Positions 1 through 12,652 of a DNA stretch of 64,000 nucleotides are shown in pieces; positions within the stretch are counted from its first letter, which is position 1; the number at the start of each line of letters is the position of its first letter. Position numbers and translations under genes: made by a program. The stretch is taken from positions 22,724,001 to 22,788,000 of the forward strand of contig JAYKYS010000004.1 in the NCBI GenBank assembly GCA_036924285.1. The letters run 5' to 3'. This DNA comes from Asterella californica. Taxonomy: Eukaryota > Streptophyta > Marchantiopsida > Marchantiales > Aytoniaceae. The notes under the pieces were generated by a model, which was not told the DNA's origin, did not search any database, and worked only from the letters and a program-made list of their open reading frames with translations.

Positions 1-1059
1 TGTGAATTTTTAGATCAACCTCCTCGTAAGTTCCTTCTAGTGCTATTGTCAATTGTGTTACTTATTCTTGTAGATCATCCTTTGCAATTCTATTACAAAA
101 TCATCTTGGTTGTACATCCTGGTCCATTTGCTCCATCACTTGTTCCCCTGTAGACATCTTTGGTGTAGTTTGTGGTTGTTCTATCCGGATTGGTTCAAGT
201 TTGAGTTCTCCTATCAGCACTAGGTTTGGTTGTGCTCATAACATCATTTCTTCTCTTTCATCTGTCATTCCTTTGGTCCAATCTGAATAACAGATGTTTA
301 CTGATCTCTTTATTGTAATTTGAAGGATTGGTCCTTCATCTTTCCAAGGTGCTTATTGGAGTGACGAGATAGGCACGCATGCCTTGTCTATTATCTCTAG
401 TTTCAGATGTTTTTCTGAGCTTGAAGCTCGTTTGGTTCTGAATTATGGTGAGGTGATTCATTATTGCTTGCATGCAGTATAGTGTGACTTGAAGGAGTTA
501 TCATATGCTTACATCCGCTTCTTGCTGCATGATATGATCTCTCTTTCCAACTTGTATGTTCAATTATGTTGGAATTGTAGCTTATGTCATATCAAAAAGC
601 ATATCGGCATCGATATGCTTTTCGGTCGATGTTGAAACAATATCTTGATCATCCAGATTATGTTTTCTTCATGTTTCTCTTGAACTATATGTGTTGAGGT
701 TACTTTTGTCCGAGATAGTCGTCTCTCTGTAGAAAAGAATTCAAACTTTTCCTTTGTGGAAGGTTCTCAGATCCATTTGTTCTCTGTGGAGCTCTTTCTC
801 GTGCATACAAGTTATCAAGATATCAGATGACATATCATACAATCATGTCTTCTTTTTTCTAGATAGCTACTTCGTCTTCTTCTCTATCTTCAAAAAGAGA
901 CTCGGATCTAGACGAATTTTCGTTTTTTTCATTTCCTTGGTCATGACCTTACATTCTTGTACCTCCTTTTCCTGTACATATACAACATTAGTTCTAGTCA
1001 TCATACCTTTCTTCTTCTTCAACCCGTCGTCTATCTTGTTGATGTTTAGTAAACAATGA
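1..1059 (-). other. Probable continuation of the left-end retroelement, unresolved
   Basis: This lies directly downstream of the minus-strand gag remnant and keeps the same base composition. All frames are full of stops, and I did not recognise a protease, RT or RNase H motif. A short inverted repeat built on AAAAGCATAT is present around 595-625. I assign it to the same element only because of its position. Confidence 0.3.
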
Positions 1060-2770
1060 ACATTGCGGACCTCGGATGTGTCTTTTCTTATAACAATAGA
1101 AGCATATCATGTTTTCCACATTAGGTAACGATGTGTTTGGATCTCTACGTCAACCACTTCGTCCTCTATCTTGTCCTCTTCCTCCTTGAGGATGTTGTTT
1201 GATGCGTTGAATTTGATTGATTGGAACATTCTTATGTTTGTTTCTGAGATTGTAATAGCATTCTTGAGTGTTATGAGAGCTCATATTGTATAAGTGACAA
1301 TACTTTTTGGTGCCGTTTGTTCTCTTTGTTTGTTCTCTGTTGTTCCACATAAACCTTTTAAGCTTAAGTAGTAGTGTCTCTTTTTTCTCCTTTTTGCAAT
1401 TTTTTTCTTCTTTGTATCTTGACTGTCGTCACTATCCACTTCTCCTTTTCTGAGTTCTTTATATTGGTATTCTTCATTTGCATATACATCTCGTAATGCA
1501 AGGGCTCTTTGTCGTTGACGTAGTCCGTCTTCTAGTTCACCTACATTTATATAACCTATTTAGATCGTACTACACTTCGTCACCAAGTGATACGGAGGTA
1601 ATCCTTGATATGTGTGGTTAGACGTGATGATACTATCCAGAAAAAGGTTAAGAAATCACTTATTTTCTCTTTCTCCTTGTTTCATATTACCGAGTTTGAA
1701 CATGATATGCGTATCCTTTTTGACTACATCAAATTCACTTAGAAACAATGTTTCTACTTGATCCCAAGGTTTTTTTATCATCGATTTCACTTTGAGTGCA
1801 CCATCAAAATGCTTGCTTCTTCAATGTACTTGAAAACAAAATTGTTTTATCAGTTGGATCTTTTTTGTTTAGAGTCATATAGCTCTCGAAAGCTCATATG
1901 CAAGTGTAGGTCCTCATGTGGTTTCTCTTTGAACAGTGACATGGGGATTTGAAGTCATGACGTCATTCCGGTTGGATTTGCAATTGGTACCGAATTGAGT
2001 TTGATAGTAAGAACTGGATTTGTAGTAGGTTTTGGATTGGTTGGAGGATTAAGATTGGGGATGGATTGTGGTGAAAACATTTATGTATTTCCAATTGCAG
2101 TATTTGGAGGTAGAAGATCAGTTGATGGATTGGGGTTGGTAGGTGTTGTTTGACTTATTAGTGAGGTTTTCTGAGTAGTGCTTGGTGTGCAAAAAATACT
2201 TGATTTAATGAGGGTGGTAAGTGCTGTTGTTGGAGAAAGGATTGAGAAAGGTGATCGTAACGGTGTTTTAGCTTTTGTACTCGATGGTGTCTCTCTTTCT
2301 TTTATCAAATGTGTGTAGGATAGTAAGTTTTCTTTGACAACACTCAATCTCGAAGTTATTTCCGGTTTCTCATCCAATTCTGGTGAGTAAACCTCCATGT
2401 TGAAACTTCTCTGTTTCTTCTTTTTTCAGTCCGGATGCAGGTTCAAAATACTCCTCCATATTTGTTCGAGAGATGGTAGCTTCAAAGTCACTTGATACTC
2501 AGATTTTAGTTTCAAACATTTCTTTTCTTCTTTAAGTACTCGTTGTTCGTCGTGTTTTTGTAGGAGGAGAGTAAATTTAATAGAACAAACGGGTTGGACG
2601 GTTTGCGAGATATCTAAGGAAATAGTGGCCGCTAGTCGTGTGGTTCTGTGGCATGGTTGGGAAGTTTGAGCGGATAGACTGAAGAACTGCATTTTTTCGC
2701 TGTGAGCTACTTGTCCTCTTCGCTGGCCGTGTATTTCTCCTCTTTGCTGCTCGTGTATTTCCATCATGCG
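1060..2770 (-). pseudogene. Retrotransposon gag remnant with zinc knuckles
   Basis: Read on the minus strand, this stretch is broken gag-like coding sequence. A Ser/Thr/Pro-rich part (2398-2081) is followed by a capsid-like stretch (about 1950-1360, with WDQVETLFLSEFDVV). A Cys/His motif, CHLYNMSSHNTQEC, lies at about 1310-1265. After the stop of that frame comes a second knuckle, CFYCYKKRHIRGPQC, at about 1110-1065. It is CCHC-like but has one more residue before the last Cys than the usual C-x2-C-x4-H-x4-C. The order of capsid, Cys/His box, basic Gly/Arg-rich linker (GGRGQDRGRSG) and knuckle is that of plant Ty3-type gag. Several stops break it, so it is dead. I could not place protease or RT in the 1-1060 part that would follow. 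Confidence 0.6.
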
Positions 2771-4090
2771 GTTTGAAGTTTAAAGAAATTCAGTGGACTG
2801 CTTCATTTAGTCGCTATCTCTCTAAAGCTCATTCTTTGAACGTCTACTTTCGTGATGTTTAGAGTGTTCTCTTAGCTAGTGGTATGCTATGGTGTATAGT
2901 GGATCCTGTGTGTAGGTTTGGAATTGAGGCATGGACTTGCAAGCACTATTCAATGACCATGACTAGTAAAGTTCTTAGGGACTGCCGATCTTGCTCTAGT
3001 TGGAGAGTGCTATCGGTAGCAAGTCGTCAAATAATAGATGACTTGCTACCGAGAAGATGAAGTGTACCGGAGCATTTATTGTGCCCGGTGCAGATGCTAT
3101 AAATTAGAGACTTCGAGCTCTAATAATTTTACGTATTTGAGACTCGAATGTGTTATCCGTGTTGAAAGATGTTTTTTCTTGATGGATCAAGAGCGAGATA
3201 AAAAATCATTCTCACTTAACTTTATTTTATATTTTTTGAAGTCTTAAATGGATAAGTATAGACATTAACATTTGAAGAAAATTTGGTGAGTAACTCACTT
3301 ACTTAGATTATAATACAGATGGAGGTATATGGCTAGCTAATGATAATAATCATCGTCCAGAGACGACTTTTTGTATTATGCTAATAACTGATTTGACCAC
3401 CATGCTAGTTTTCTTTTTCCCCATTTCCGCGATAAAGGATATTGTTTACTCTAACATTATTAACTGTTAATTTTCTATGTAGAGGTCAAACTTAAGAGTA
3501 AGAGATTGTTCACAAAACAGGAGCTAAATAGAATCTTCTTCACGGACACCTTCCTAATCAGTATGATCCTTACAAGAGCCTAAGTTCTTAACCGTAAAGT
3601 ACTTTCGAGAGGAATTTTATGTGGACAAATAAATTATTGGAGCTGTCTTTTCCCGCATTTACCCCGTAAACTGGCGTGCGTTGTAAATGTAACTGAAATA
3701 ACCGCAGTAAAAATCTGCCGTAATTCACGCAGTGTTGAAGAGATGCATATACACATTCACAGCATAAGTTAGCGCCATATGACAATGACAACATTACATC
3801 GTAAAGGGGAAAGCTGGCAAAGAACGGCATTTGCAGTAAGCACGGGAGAGATGCCGGCATGGTATAAACAGGACTTGGGCTACTGGAGAGTGTCTCTGGA
3901 CTGAAGAGAAAAGGGAGAGGGCGGGAGTCGGGATCGTCAAATGGGCGCCTGCTGCAGGTGGCGCGGGTGGTCGGGAAGGACGAACAAGAACAACGAAACC
4001 AAAGCGCAGCGTTGTTGGCACGACAGATGTAGCGTGGCACAGGCACGGGCTGCTGCTGCAGCAGCTGCTTAGAAAGAAGTGCCAACCCCC
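2771..4090. other. Intergenic region upstream of VPS26
   Basis: I see no convincing gene. A 16-bp inverted repeat lies at 3013-3052 and is listed separately. From about 3800 the sequence becomes GC-richer, as expected for the promoter and 5' end of the gene that follows. A long minus-strand open frame at 3588-4085 has no recognisable domain, and I treat it as chance. Confidence 0.5.
3013..3052. repeat. Inverted repeat (hairpin), 16-bp arms
   Basis: Arms TCGGTAGCAAGTCGTC and GATGACTTGCTACCGA are reverse complements except for one base. They are separated by about 8 bases. It sits about 250 bp beyond the left-end retroelement and about 1.3 kb upstream of VPS26. Its role is unknown. Confidence 0.7.
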
Positions 4091-4321
4091 GAGAGAGAGA
4101 GGGAGAGAGAGAGCGTTGTGGCCCGTGGAAGGAGGGAGGGAGGAAGGAAGGACGAGGGAGGCGACTGATGTGTGCAGTGTAGTGTTGTTTAGTCGCGTTC
4201 GAGTCGAATCCCTCCGCTATCTGTAGTGTGTTCCTTTAGGACGACGATCCGGCTGCGATCTGGTGCGAGAAAGGCGAGAGGGGGAGATTAGAACGTGAGC
4301 GGACGGGCCGGGCCAGACACG
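4091..4321 (+). promoter_or_regulatory. GA-rich 5' leader of VPS26
   Basis: Runs of GA and GGA (4091-4160) and GC-rich sequence lead directly to the VPS26 ATG at 4322. GA/CT tracts are common in plant core promoters and 5' UTRs. The transcription start cannot be read from the sequence, and I see no clear TATA box next to the ATG. Confidence 0.45.
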
Positions 4322-7300
4322 ATGGTAAGCGTAAATCCTCAAGCTTATTCTTTACAACTATCGTCGTTTTGGGAGCAAATCTTCGCGTGGTGGAGATGTG
4401 TTCAGGTGTCATTCTGAGGCAGCACATCGGGCAGATTGGACTAGCGAGTGCCTATAATGCCAGTCTTATACCTGAATTCCCGGGCGTATACGATTACCGC
4501 ACTTGTATTGTGTTGATATCCACGAGAAGTCAGTGTCGGAATCAGCGATGAACCTGTTCTTCTGCCCAAGTTCCAGTGTTGACATATGCGGAAAGTGACT
4601 CCTGAGTTCACTATGAACGTGTTCATCTGCACAAGTTCTATACTTTTTGTTGTTCTGTCTACCGGGTCGGTCTTATCTAGATAGAAGAATCTACAGTATA
4701 AACAACTGCATGCACCCGGAGCTAGATCTAAGTCGGGGCTTCTGTGTTAGGTTTGCTGACAGAGTGAGGAAGACCAGGCATGAGAGTGTGTCCCTTCTTT
4801 TAAGCTGGTATACTGTCTACTTTCCAGTTTCTCCGCTGTGAAAATGCGGAATTTTTTCGGGTGAGGTTGGTCGTATTGTTTGTTGCAAGCAGAATGACCA
4901 ACATCACAAGACGCATGAGGTTACATCTTTCATTGAACTAATGAACGATTCCAAGCATTTTTCTTGATGACCACTTCTATTCTGCGAGTTCTTGGCATCT
5001 TGATGTGAAGTTTCATCACAGAGCCGACTATCGCAGCTTCCAGAAAAGTTGTATATAAATATGGTTTTCAGAAGGGACCATTTTGCAGTGACATAAGTTT
5101 TGCGCTCAGTAGTACGTGCGAATCATCTATTGTATGGGTTATTATCTATTGGCTGAGTTATTGTCTGGTCTGCTGCAGAATTTTCTGATTGGTGCATTCA
5201 AACCACCATGCACTGTCACAGTAGAATTCAACGATGCCGAGACTCGCAAACAGGCAAGGGATACTTGATTTACTTTGGCTCCTTCTAGTGTCCCAAGTAT
5301 ATGTTACTTCCAGTATCTATCAAATGACAACGAAAAGGACTCATTTACCAGATCTCAAGCACAAAATACATTTGAATATTGGAACTTAATTCGGGAAAGG
5401 TCTTGTTTTAGCAGGAAAGATGAGGTCGGCTCAGACTGAAGTTAAAACTAAATTCGAACTTACAGTGCGTATTATCTTAGATACATTTGCTATCTGCGGT
5501 CAGTTTTTCTTGTTACAAACTGCCTCAGGATGTGTTTAATATCTGAAGTTGCGCCGCAGTGTGTAAAGATAAGAAGGATGAAACTGTCGTGCAACATAAA
5601 GGTGTCGTGCAACATAAAGGGGTTGACGTTAGGGATTACGAATCTGTTTCACTCAAGCTGTCAGTAAACTGTTCTTTCTTTTGAGTTTCCTTCAGAAATT
5701 GCAGGAATCCCTGTGATGCATGTGGGACTAGGAGGTGTCATGCTGAAAGCAGTTATTGCTCCGAAAGAGCCGCATACAAGTTTGAGTGTCGATTGGAATG
5801 ATGTACTTAATCTGCTGTGCTTTATGAGTACAGTAAGCCACGGCAGATTAAGTACCTTATTGTAGTAGTTGTTCCCACTCCTATAATAGCTCAGTTTACC
5901 CCATGATCATGTTTTGTAACGTATCTGACATATGCCACCTTAAAACTGAGAAATGATACAGATAAGACTTTTGCTAACTTCGCTTCAACACTTGTTACTA
6001 CGGTTATCTAGTGCTTGATACCTGCAGGAGAATAACTTTGGCCTTTTGGTTGATTCAGGCAAATATCAAGAAAGAAAATGGGCAAATGGCACCGGTGCCG
6101 TTGTTTCAAAGTCAAGAGAGTGTGGTTGGAGAGGTAGGTTTTTAGTCCGTATGTTCGGGAACTGAAGTGGCAGATGTATACGTTTTTCTATCGTATACGT
6201 TTGGCATAACCTAAAAGAAACAGGCTCGTTGTCCATGTCACAAGGTCACCTTTTGTTTCCAAAGTCGCACGTGTTGGTGACAATGGTAGATGTCTTTTCC
6301 ACTTACTGCGTCACACTTTATCTAAGTCCGGAAGGATCTTGTGTTTAGGTGCGGATAGAACCACTGCCTGGCAAAAAGGTAGAGCACATGGGCGTGAAGA
6401 TTGAGCTCCTGGGCCAAATAGGTACAAGTTGCACGTTGAGAGGAGTGTTTTTTACTGCGTCCGGAAATTCGTCGGAAGTTTATGTAACCGGTCTTTCGGT
6501 TTGCCACTGGTATCGCTTATGCCAAGTCCTGTATTGAGCTGGGAGCTTTGTTTTCGGCAAGGTGTCCTTTTTTAAGAGGATCTGCTGCGGTATTAGCTCT
6601 CATTTGTTCTTGTCTAAGCTTCAGTGTAGAGGAATTTAGATTTGCCACCAGTAGTGATAAGTTCTCAATTCAAAATCCAGAGCACATAACTCTCTCTCTT
6701 TGTGTGAATGTAGAACTCTACTTCGACAGGGGCAATTTCTATGACTTTACCTCCCTTGGTAGGGTTCATCTTTCCTGTTACTTCCGGCGTGTTTGAATCA
6801 CGCAGTCTATGTCCTATGAGGGTTGCTTTGAGATTTTGGTCTTACAGAAATCTGCGTTGTATGAGACGCCTGTCAAGAGCGTGCTTGTTGTCCTCTTTCG
6901 TTTTGGATGGTTCTCAAGATAGCCAGTTTTCCCTTTGTACCTGGTGTACAACTCATATAGTTAGCAAATAATATCTCTATTATTATTTGTTGTCCTCCCA
7001 AAACGAATTTTCGTACGGCTGTTTTAACCTTAAATAGGGGTTCGCAGTCAGGGAGTTGGACGTACCAGGGGAGATTGTAGATCGCAAGACCTTTCCTTTC
7101 GAATTTTCGACTGTGGAAATGCCATATGAGTCCTACAATGGCGTTAACGTGCGACTCAGGTGACATTACGCTGCTCTTGTTATGATTACTTCGCTTATTT
7201 TGTAATCGCGATTCATGTTTTCCTCAGCACAGCCTTTTCACCGAACGAGCTCTGTTTGAATAACAATCGACTTCGCGCATGCAGATACATACTGAAGGTG

Positions 7301-8842
7301 ACAATAAGTCGGAGCTATGCCACGAACATCGTTGAGTACAAAGACTTTTGGGTGCGTTCCTTTACTATCAGTGAGTTGCTTGCAGTAGATGAGATCCTTC
7401 CTAGATTTTTATCTTATTGAAACGTTTTGGTGTCTGGAGTATTGTTGTTTATTATGTGCTGCGTATATTCTGGTCGTCGAGGAGTCTGGCATATACCATG
7501 TAAATCTGGCATTTGCCCATGGAGCTAGCAGTTCTATTGTTCATCCTTCTTTTTGTTTCTTATTAGTCTTATTTCCGTGAGTAAGAAATTAATCCTGAGA
7601 TATTAGGACCTGTTATCGTGGTTGGCAAGCACTTAAGATGAGATTTTTATCGGAGTACTTCTGACGGAGTATGGATTTGTTTGTAGGTTCGTAATTTCTC
7701 ACCCCCACCGGAAATCAACAACAGCATAAAGGTGAACCGTTTGACCCCGCTAGAATTGGTTGTTCCTTGGCTGAGCTTTGGAGCGGTTCAAAGCGAACTG
7801 AATCTCCTGTAAATAGTTGATGTTCCAGGCAATTCCTTCTTTGTCGTCGTGCTTAATCACCATTGGGTTGTATTTGTTTAGCTCTGTGCTCCTGAAAACA
7901 CTGTGGTCAGTGTCGACACGCTCCATGTCCGCCCTACATAACTGTGTCAGGTCCCCATATTGTTCAGTATCTCCGTGTACATCCCAAGTTAACCCTTCCA
8001 TCTGCGTGAGATTGGCACTTCTGCGGTTAATCTCACGCTTCTGCGGTTTTCTTGCTCATTCTTCACCTGACGCATACGGGAGATATGGTGATGAAGTACC
8101 GAGGTTGGTCGAATCTGATGTGACTGTCACTGTGTGTGTTCAGATGGAGGTTGGCATAGAGGATTGCCTACATATCGAGTTCGAGTACAGCAAGAGCAAG
8201 TAAGGTTATTTACTCAGAATGTTCCGAAATTTTAGAGCTTCTCAAGGTTGTTTTGGCTGACGATTACCTCTTTCCCGAGTACAGCAGTTGATCTAGAACT
8301 CAGCTCGAGTACTTATTTTGAGTTCTCGATATAGATACCACCTCAAGGACGTTATAATCGGTAAAATCTACTTCTTGCTGGTGCGTATCAAAATCAAGCA
8401 CATGGAGTTGGAGATCAGGCGGCGCGAGTCTACTGGATCTGGACCCAACACGTACAACGAGACCGAGACATTGGCCAAGTATGAAATAATGGATGGTGCA
8501 CCTGTGCGAGGTAAGTTTGTTCCTCACCTACCTTGACCCTCTTAGGTCCTCTCAGTTATTTCCTCTTGTTACGGATGTAGGCAATTCGTGTGGATGGGCG
8601 TTAAGAATTGCTCGGGGTCAGCGGAGCCTAAGGCGGTGAGACTCTCACTTATCTTCCTGTTGTTTCCTCCAGGGGAGTCTATTCCAATCCGGCTTTTCCT
8701 CAGTCCCTACGATTTGACGCCTACGTACCGGAACATCAACAACAAGTTTAGTGTGAAGTACTATTTGAATTTAGTGCTAGTTGATGAAGAGGATAGGCGC
8801 TACTTTAAGCAGCAAGAAATCACAATGTTGCGCATTGATTAG
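4322..8842 (+). CDS. VPS26: VPS26, retromer cargo-recognition subunit
   Basis: VPS26 is the arrestin-fold subunit of the VPS26-VPS29-VPS35 retromer trimer on endosomes, which recycles membrane receptors such as vacuolar sorting receptors. Coding exons are 4322-4324, 5179-5253, 6059-6133, 6349-6421, 6714-6758, 7048-7159, 7285-7351, 7687-7731, 8144-8199, 8335-8510 and 8673-8842. They total 897 nt, or 298 residues plus stop, close to the usual length of about 300. All phases agree and family blocks occur in order: FLIGAFKPP at the N-terminus, PGKKVEHMGVKIELLGQI, YFDRGNFYDFTSL, VEMPYESYNGVNVRLR, GIEDCLHIEFEYSKSK, HLKDVIIGKIYFLLVRIK, RRRESTGSG, LSPYDLTPTYRNINNKFSVK and DEEDRRYFKQQEI. Exon 1 codes only for the initiator Met (ATG then GTAAGC). 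Intron 2 starts with GC (CAG then GCAAGG). All other introns are GT-AG. The gene looks intact and functional. Confidence 0.97.
5584..5622 (+). repeat. Tandem 19-bp duplication inside VPS26 intron 2
   Basis: The unit GTCGTGCAACATAAAGG occurs twice in a row inside intron 2 of VPS26. It looks like simple local duplication with no effect on coding. Confidence 0.7.
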
Positions 8843-9250
8843 CACTCTGTCACAGTTCTGAGGCAGGTATGATCCCGTACAGATGGCAACTGAGGGGCTT
8901 TAGCTTTAGGTCAGCTTTCTCTGTTGTGGATTTTTTCATTTTACTTCCTTGGACACTCGTGTATCAGCTCGTAGAGGCACACGCACACACGTCACCTTTG
9001 TCAATTCTCTGTCTGATTCTGAACTTATAGCCTTGCTTTCCTTGCCCATGCGGAATGTATATTTCGGTTCATGGTTTGCGCCTGTTATTATCTACCCTGC
9101 ATCGTTATGTTCAACAAATCCGAGTGTTCCACTCAATAAAGGAGTGTGGCCTAATTTTCTGTAAGGTGTTCGTGGATTTTTAATGTTTGTTTATATTCAC
9201 TACGTTCCCTTTTGTCCAGAAACTTTAGAGGAATGGTCATTGTCAATCCT
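8843..9250 (+). other. 3' UTR of VPS26 with AATAAA
   Basis: This non-coding sequence follows the TAG stop at 8840-8842. A canonical AATAAA lies at 9135-9140, about 295 bp after the stop, which suits a polyadenylation signal. The true cleavage site is not visible. Confidence 0.5.
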
Positions 9251-11542
9251 TCTTGACCAATATGATTGTAGCGCGTTTGGATCAGTCGTAAACCCTTCTG
9301 AGAAAGATGAGCTTTAAGTGTTGGGGATCAGAGGATTGCATGAAAACGTGCTTGCGCGCCTTATGGTGGTTTGCCCAGATCTCAATGTTTAGGTCGAGCG
9401 ATGAGGCGAGATAGCGTTCCAAAATTGTTCTCTCTGGCGTGAGTTACGCAGGTTTCTGGTTGTCTTCATTCAGAAGCATACACTTTCTGTTTTAGAGCCC
9501 TAACTGCCTTTGCGTGAGACGTGTCGCTGAGCGTAGAGACAACTTATCGTCCTCTCTGTTTTTATTATTAGCGTTGAAGAGGTAGAGATGGAACAGCTGA
9601 TAACACTAGAAATCACGAAGGAATGGTATAGAAAGCACTACTCGTTTGGCCTAATTAGTGGTGTAGTAATCAACAAGATACGGAAGTGGTCTTCGAATCA
9701 CATCCTCTCAGTCCACTCTTTGTGTCTCTGGAACCTGGATCCAGCCGCCGAAATCCTGTAGATTGATGTACAGTGTACGATGTATAGATATGGCAGGTAG
9801 GGTGCAATGAAAATATAACCTGTACGGAGTCCACCCTTCAGTTGGTAGTGTTCATTCATAGCATGTACGCGATAGCATACAAACGTACAGTACACAGTAT
9901 AAGGAAGCATGTTCTCAAGCTTGCCAAAAAAATATTTCTTACGTCAACATCTTCAACACTAGATCCTTCTTTTTCCCCATTCTACAGACTTGGATGCAAA
10001 TGTTTCGTCACTTTTAGAGTTTATTCATATTATTCAGGTAAAGTTTAGGCATGCCGTCTGCAGTGGAATTTGATTTGGGCTGTTGGGGTTTGGCCATCTT
10101 GTAGTGCCTACCGTAGGCGGTTTTATATTCTGGGTTTTCCTGTGATGATGGTTTTCTTTGCGACCGAAGCAGGCCGAACTTAGATTTTTCCCGCTTACCC
10201 GTAATTTGCCGGCGGTTTTGGACCATTGAGAAACTTTTGTGTTAACTAACCGACGATTTTCGGCAATTTCCGGGAACTTTTCACTTCTGTTTTTACGTTT
10301 CGAGACAGGAATTGTCCGGCGCCTTTTCTACTTCTTCTGTTTTTCCAGAAAAGCTGCCGGAACAGATTATAAAGAATGCCGGATCTAGTTGGGGCTGACG
10401 GGAAGGTCACAGATTCTCATAGGTTCTACCGTCTTCATTACAGTATCTCGCTGATGATCAGCCGAGTCGGCTTTTGACCCACAAGTTTGTCAAATCTGCA
10501 GAATGAAGCTGTGGTGTTTACTGGTCCGTTGGAAACAGCGTAATTATAGGTTTGGGTCCATGAACTATATAATGGTGGCAGAATTTAACAAGCACCTGTA
10601 GCCGCGTCTAGAGCATTGGTCTCTCGGTCCTTGAAGTACTGTAGTGAGATCGGTTACACAGCCCGCCTGGCGAATCGAAGTTATCTTCTTGTCAACTCTT
10701 TTTGTTGAATTAGCAAATTAAGGTTCAATCGCCATCGCACCAAAGGTTGTACTGTCCTCTCGTCGTTTGAGTAATAGGGTTGGTGGGTCATTCACTTTTG
10801 TTGCGGGGTAAGACGATGGCATTGTCTTCTTTCTCACTTGGATTGGTGTCTAAGCAGTAATTTTATTTTATTTTAGGATTGGCTTTACGGCTTGTTTTCG
10901 CAGTGAGCCTTTCCAGCTGGCGCCCAGGCGCTTCCAAATCTTCCATTCTCTCTTTAAACCCTCAGGTCATATGAGTTGCGTGCGATCCGGAGTTATTCAG
11001 TTTCTTGAGCACTCAGTTGGGTTAAGCGAAGGAGAACGCGTCACCTTTTACAACTTCAGTTGAATATAGTTAGCTTGATATAATAGGTCAACAGCCGCAG
11101 CAGGAGAAACTCTTTCGAGTGAACTTATGCAAATGGAACGTAGATAGTGAGTCCCGCGGAACTTTAAGTGACAGATGTGGGTTATTTACTTGGTCGGCAC
11201 ATTCGGGGAACTTGTTACTTGTTATCGTGCCTCTTCGCCAAACTCGTTACTTTACTTCATCGGATCCATGACTGGTTATAGAGTGCGGATGACTTAACAT
11301 GAGAACTTAAGATCATCAGCGTGGTGTGTTTAGTTGACGGGGATCACTGACACGCCATTGTAAAATTGAACGTGAATTTCTAACGACGAGAAGAGTGTCG
11401 TTAGGGTGCACTTTTCCGCATTGTCGTGTTCTTCCCTGTTTATGTCAGTCGTTATTGTCTCATCCCCATCAGTCTCAATGCTTCCCCACTCTGCATGCCA
11501 CTAGTACCTACTAGGACACAAAGGTTTTTACCGTCAAATCCA

Positions 11543-11680
11543 CCAAGAATATTTTCCATGTGACTACGTTGTCATCCTGTAAGTCGTTAACGTTCTATAG
11601 CAAGTCATCGGCCAAGAATATGTTCCATGTTATTACGTTGCCATTGTGTAAGTTGTTAACGCTCTCTAGCAAGTCATGGG
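11543..11680. repeat. Tandem duplication, 2 x 69 bp
   Basis: Two adjacent diverged copies each begin with CCAAGAATATNTTCCATGT and end with AGCAAGTCATSGG. The second copy starts at 11612. No coding content is recognised. Confidence 0.8.
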
Positions 11681-11780
11681 CCCGATCAAATAACAAGTTT
11701 CGCGCATTGGCCTACCAAGTAAATAACTGCGACAGATGTAGTCTTTACTTTCTGTTAGCAAGAGTTTTGTCTTCCTGTAT

Positions 11781-11844
11781 CGTACAGGTTAAATATGGTT
11801 ATGTTTTTGGGTCGTACAGGTTAAATATGGTTATGTTTTTGGGT
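11781..11844. repeat. Perfect tandem duplication, 2 x 32 bp
   Basis: The unit starting CGTACAGGTTAAATATGG is repeated exactly at 11781-11812 and 11813-11844. Identity of the two copies suggests a recent slip or duplication. Confidence 0.9.
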
Positions 11845-12161
11845 CGAAGAGGAACAAAGAGAGATTTGAAGTGTTTGACTATAACCAAAAATATTACAGC
11901 CAGAAGAAAATGACATAAGAAACACATTACCAAGGGAGTTGTTATCTGTAGTGGTGCAGTGTTGTGGTAGGAATGCCACTAACGTAATTTTAGCGACATC
12001 TCCATCTATACCGAGAGGGTAAATTTTGTTGAATCAAAGTTGGATTAGGTTCGTTTGTCATTTGTTCGAAGCACAATATTTGAAACATTCATTTGAATTT
12101 TTGGATATGGATGTATTTGTTAGAATATACCTACAGTATTTCTGTACACAAATATTGATAT

Positions 12162-12224
12162 TTTTGCTAATAATAAGACCTCCTAGATATTTTGCTAATA
12201 ATAAGACCTCCTAGATATTTTGCT
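12162..12224. repeat. Tandem repeat, 28-bp unit
   Basis: A unit built on TTTTGCTAATAATAAGACC is present twice exactly, plus a partial third copy. It lies in AT-rich sequence with no gene. Confidence 0.85.
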
Positions 12225-12512
12225 ATAATCTCTAAAGTCAGTTATTGCTGTTTACTGTTTGGTTAGAAAATTATTTAGAGGCAAGTTGAAACATAACTCA
12301 TTTCTCATACTTCAAGATCAAAAGAAATAGAACCAAGATGATTAGTAAAATTCATATCTCATTTATAACTAGAAAAATTTATAAGTTTAATCATGGTTAT
12401 GTTGCACATTTGCCATGAGAAATCAAGTAAATGAAGCAAGTCTGTATCATAAGATATTGAATTATACTCTGAGTACTATCCTGATATTTGGTGTCAGCAT
12501 TATTTTGATGGC

Positions 12513-12652
12513 TGTTATTAACATTAGTATGGTGGAACATTATATGCTGGATATGAGGATATTCACCTCATGTGCATTTAGATGTTATTAACATTAGTAT
12601 GGTGGAACATTATATGCTGGATATGAGAATATTCATCTCATGTGCATTTAGA
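12513..12652. repeat. Tandem duplication, 2 x 70 bp
   Basis: Two copies start TGTTATTAACATTAGTATGG at 12513 and 12583 and differ at only two positions. Within each unit, GATATGAGGATATTCACCTCAT-type text can form a short hairpin. The sequence that follows (12680-12780) holds another diverged pair around AAATTAATGTYCTCACAGAAT. Confidence 0.9.

Noticed and set aside
3588..4085. 165-codon minus-strand frame upstream of VPS26
   Set aside because: Low-complexity Ser/Pro/Leu text with no domain. It lies in the GC-rich promoter and leader zone of VPS26.
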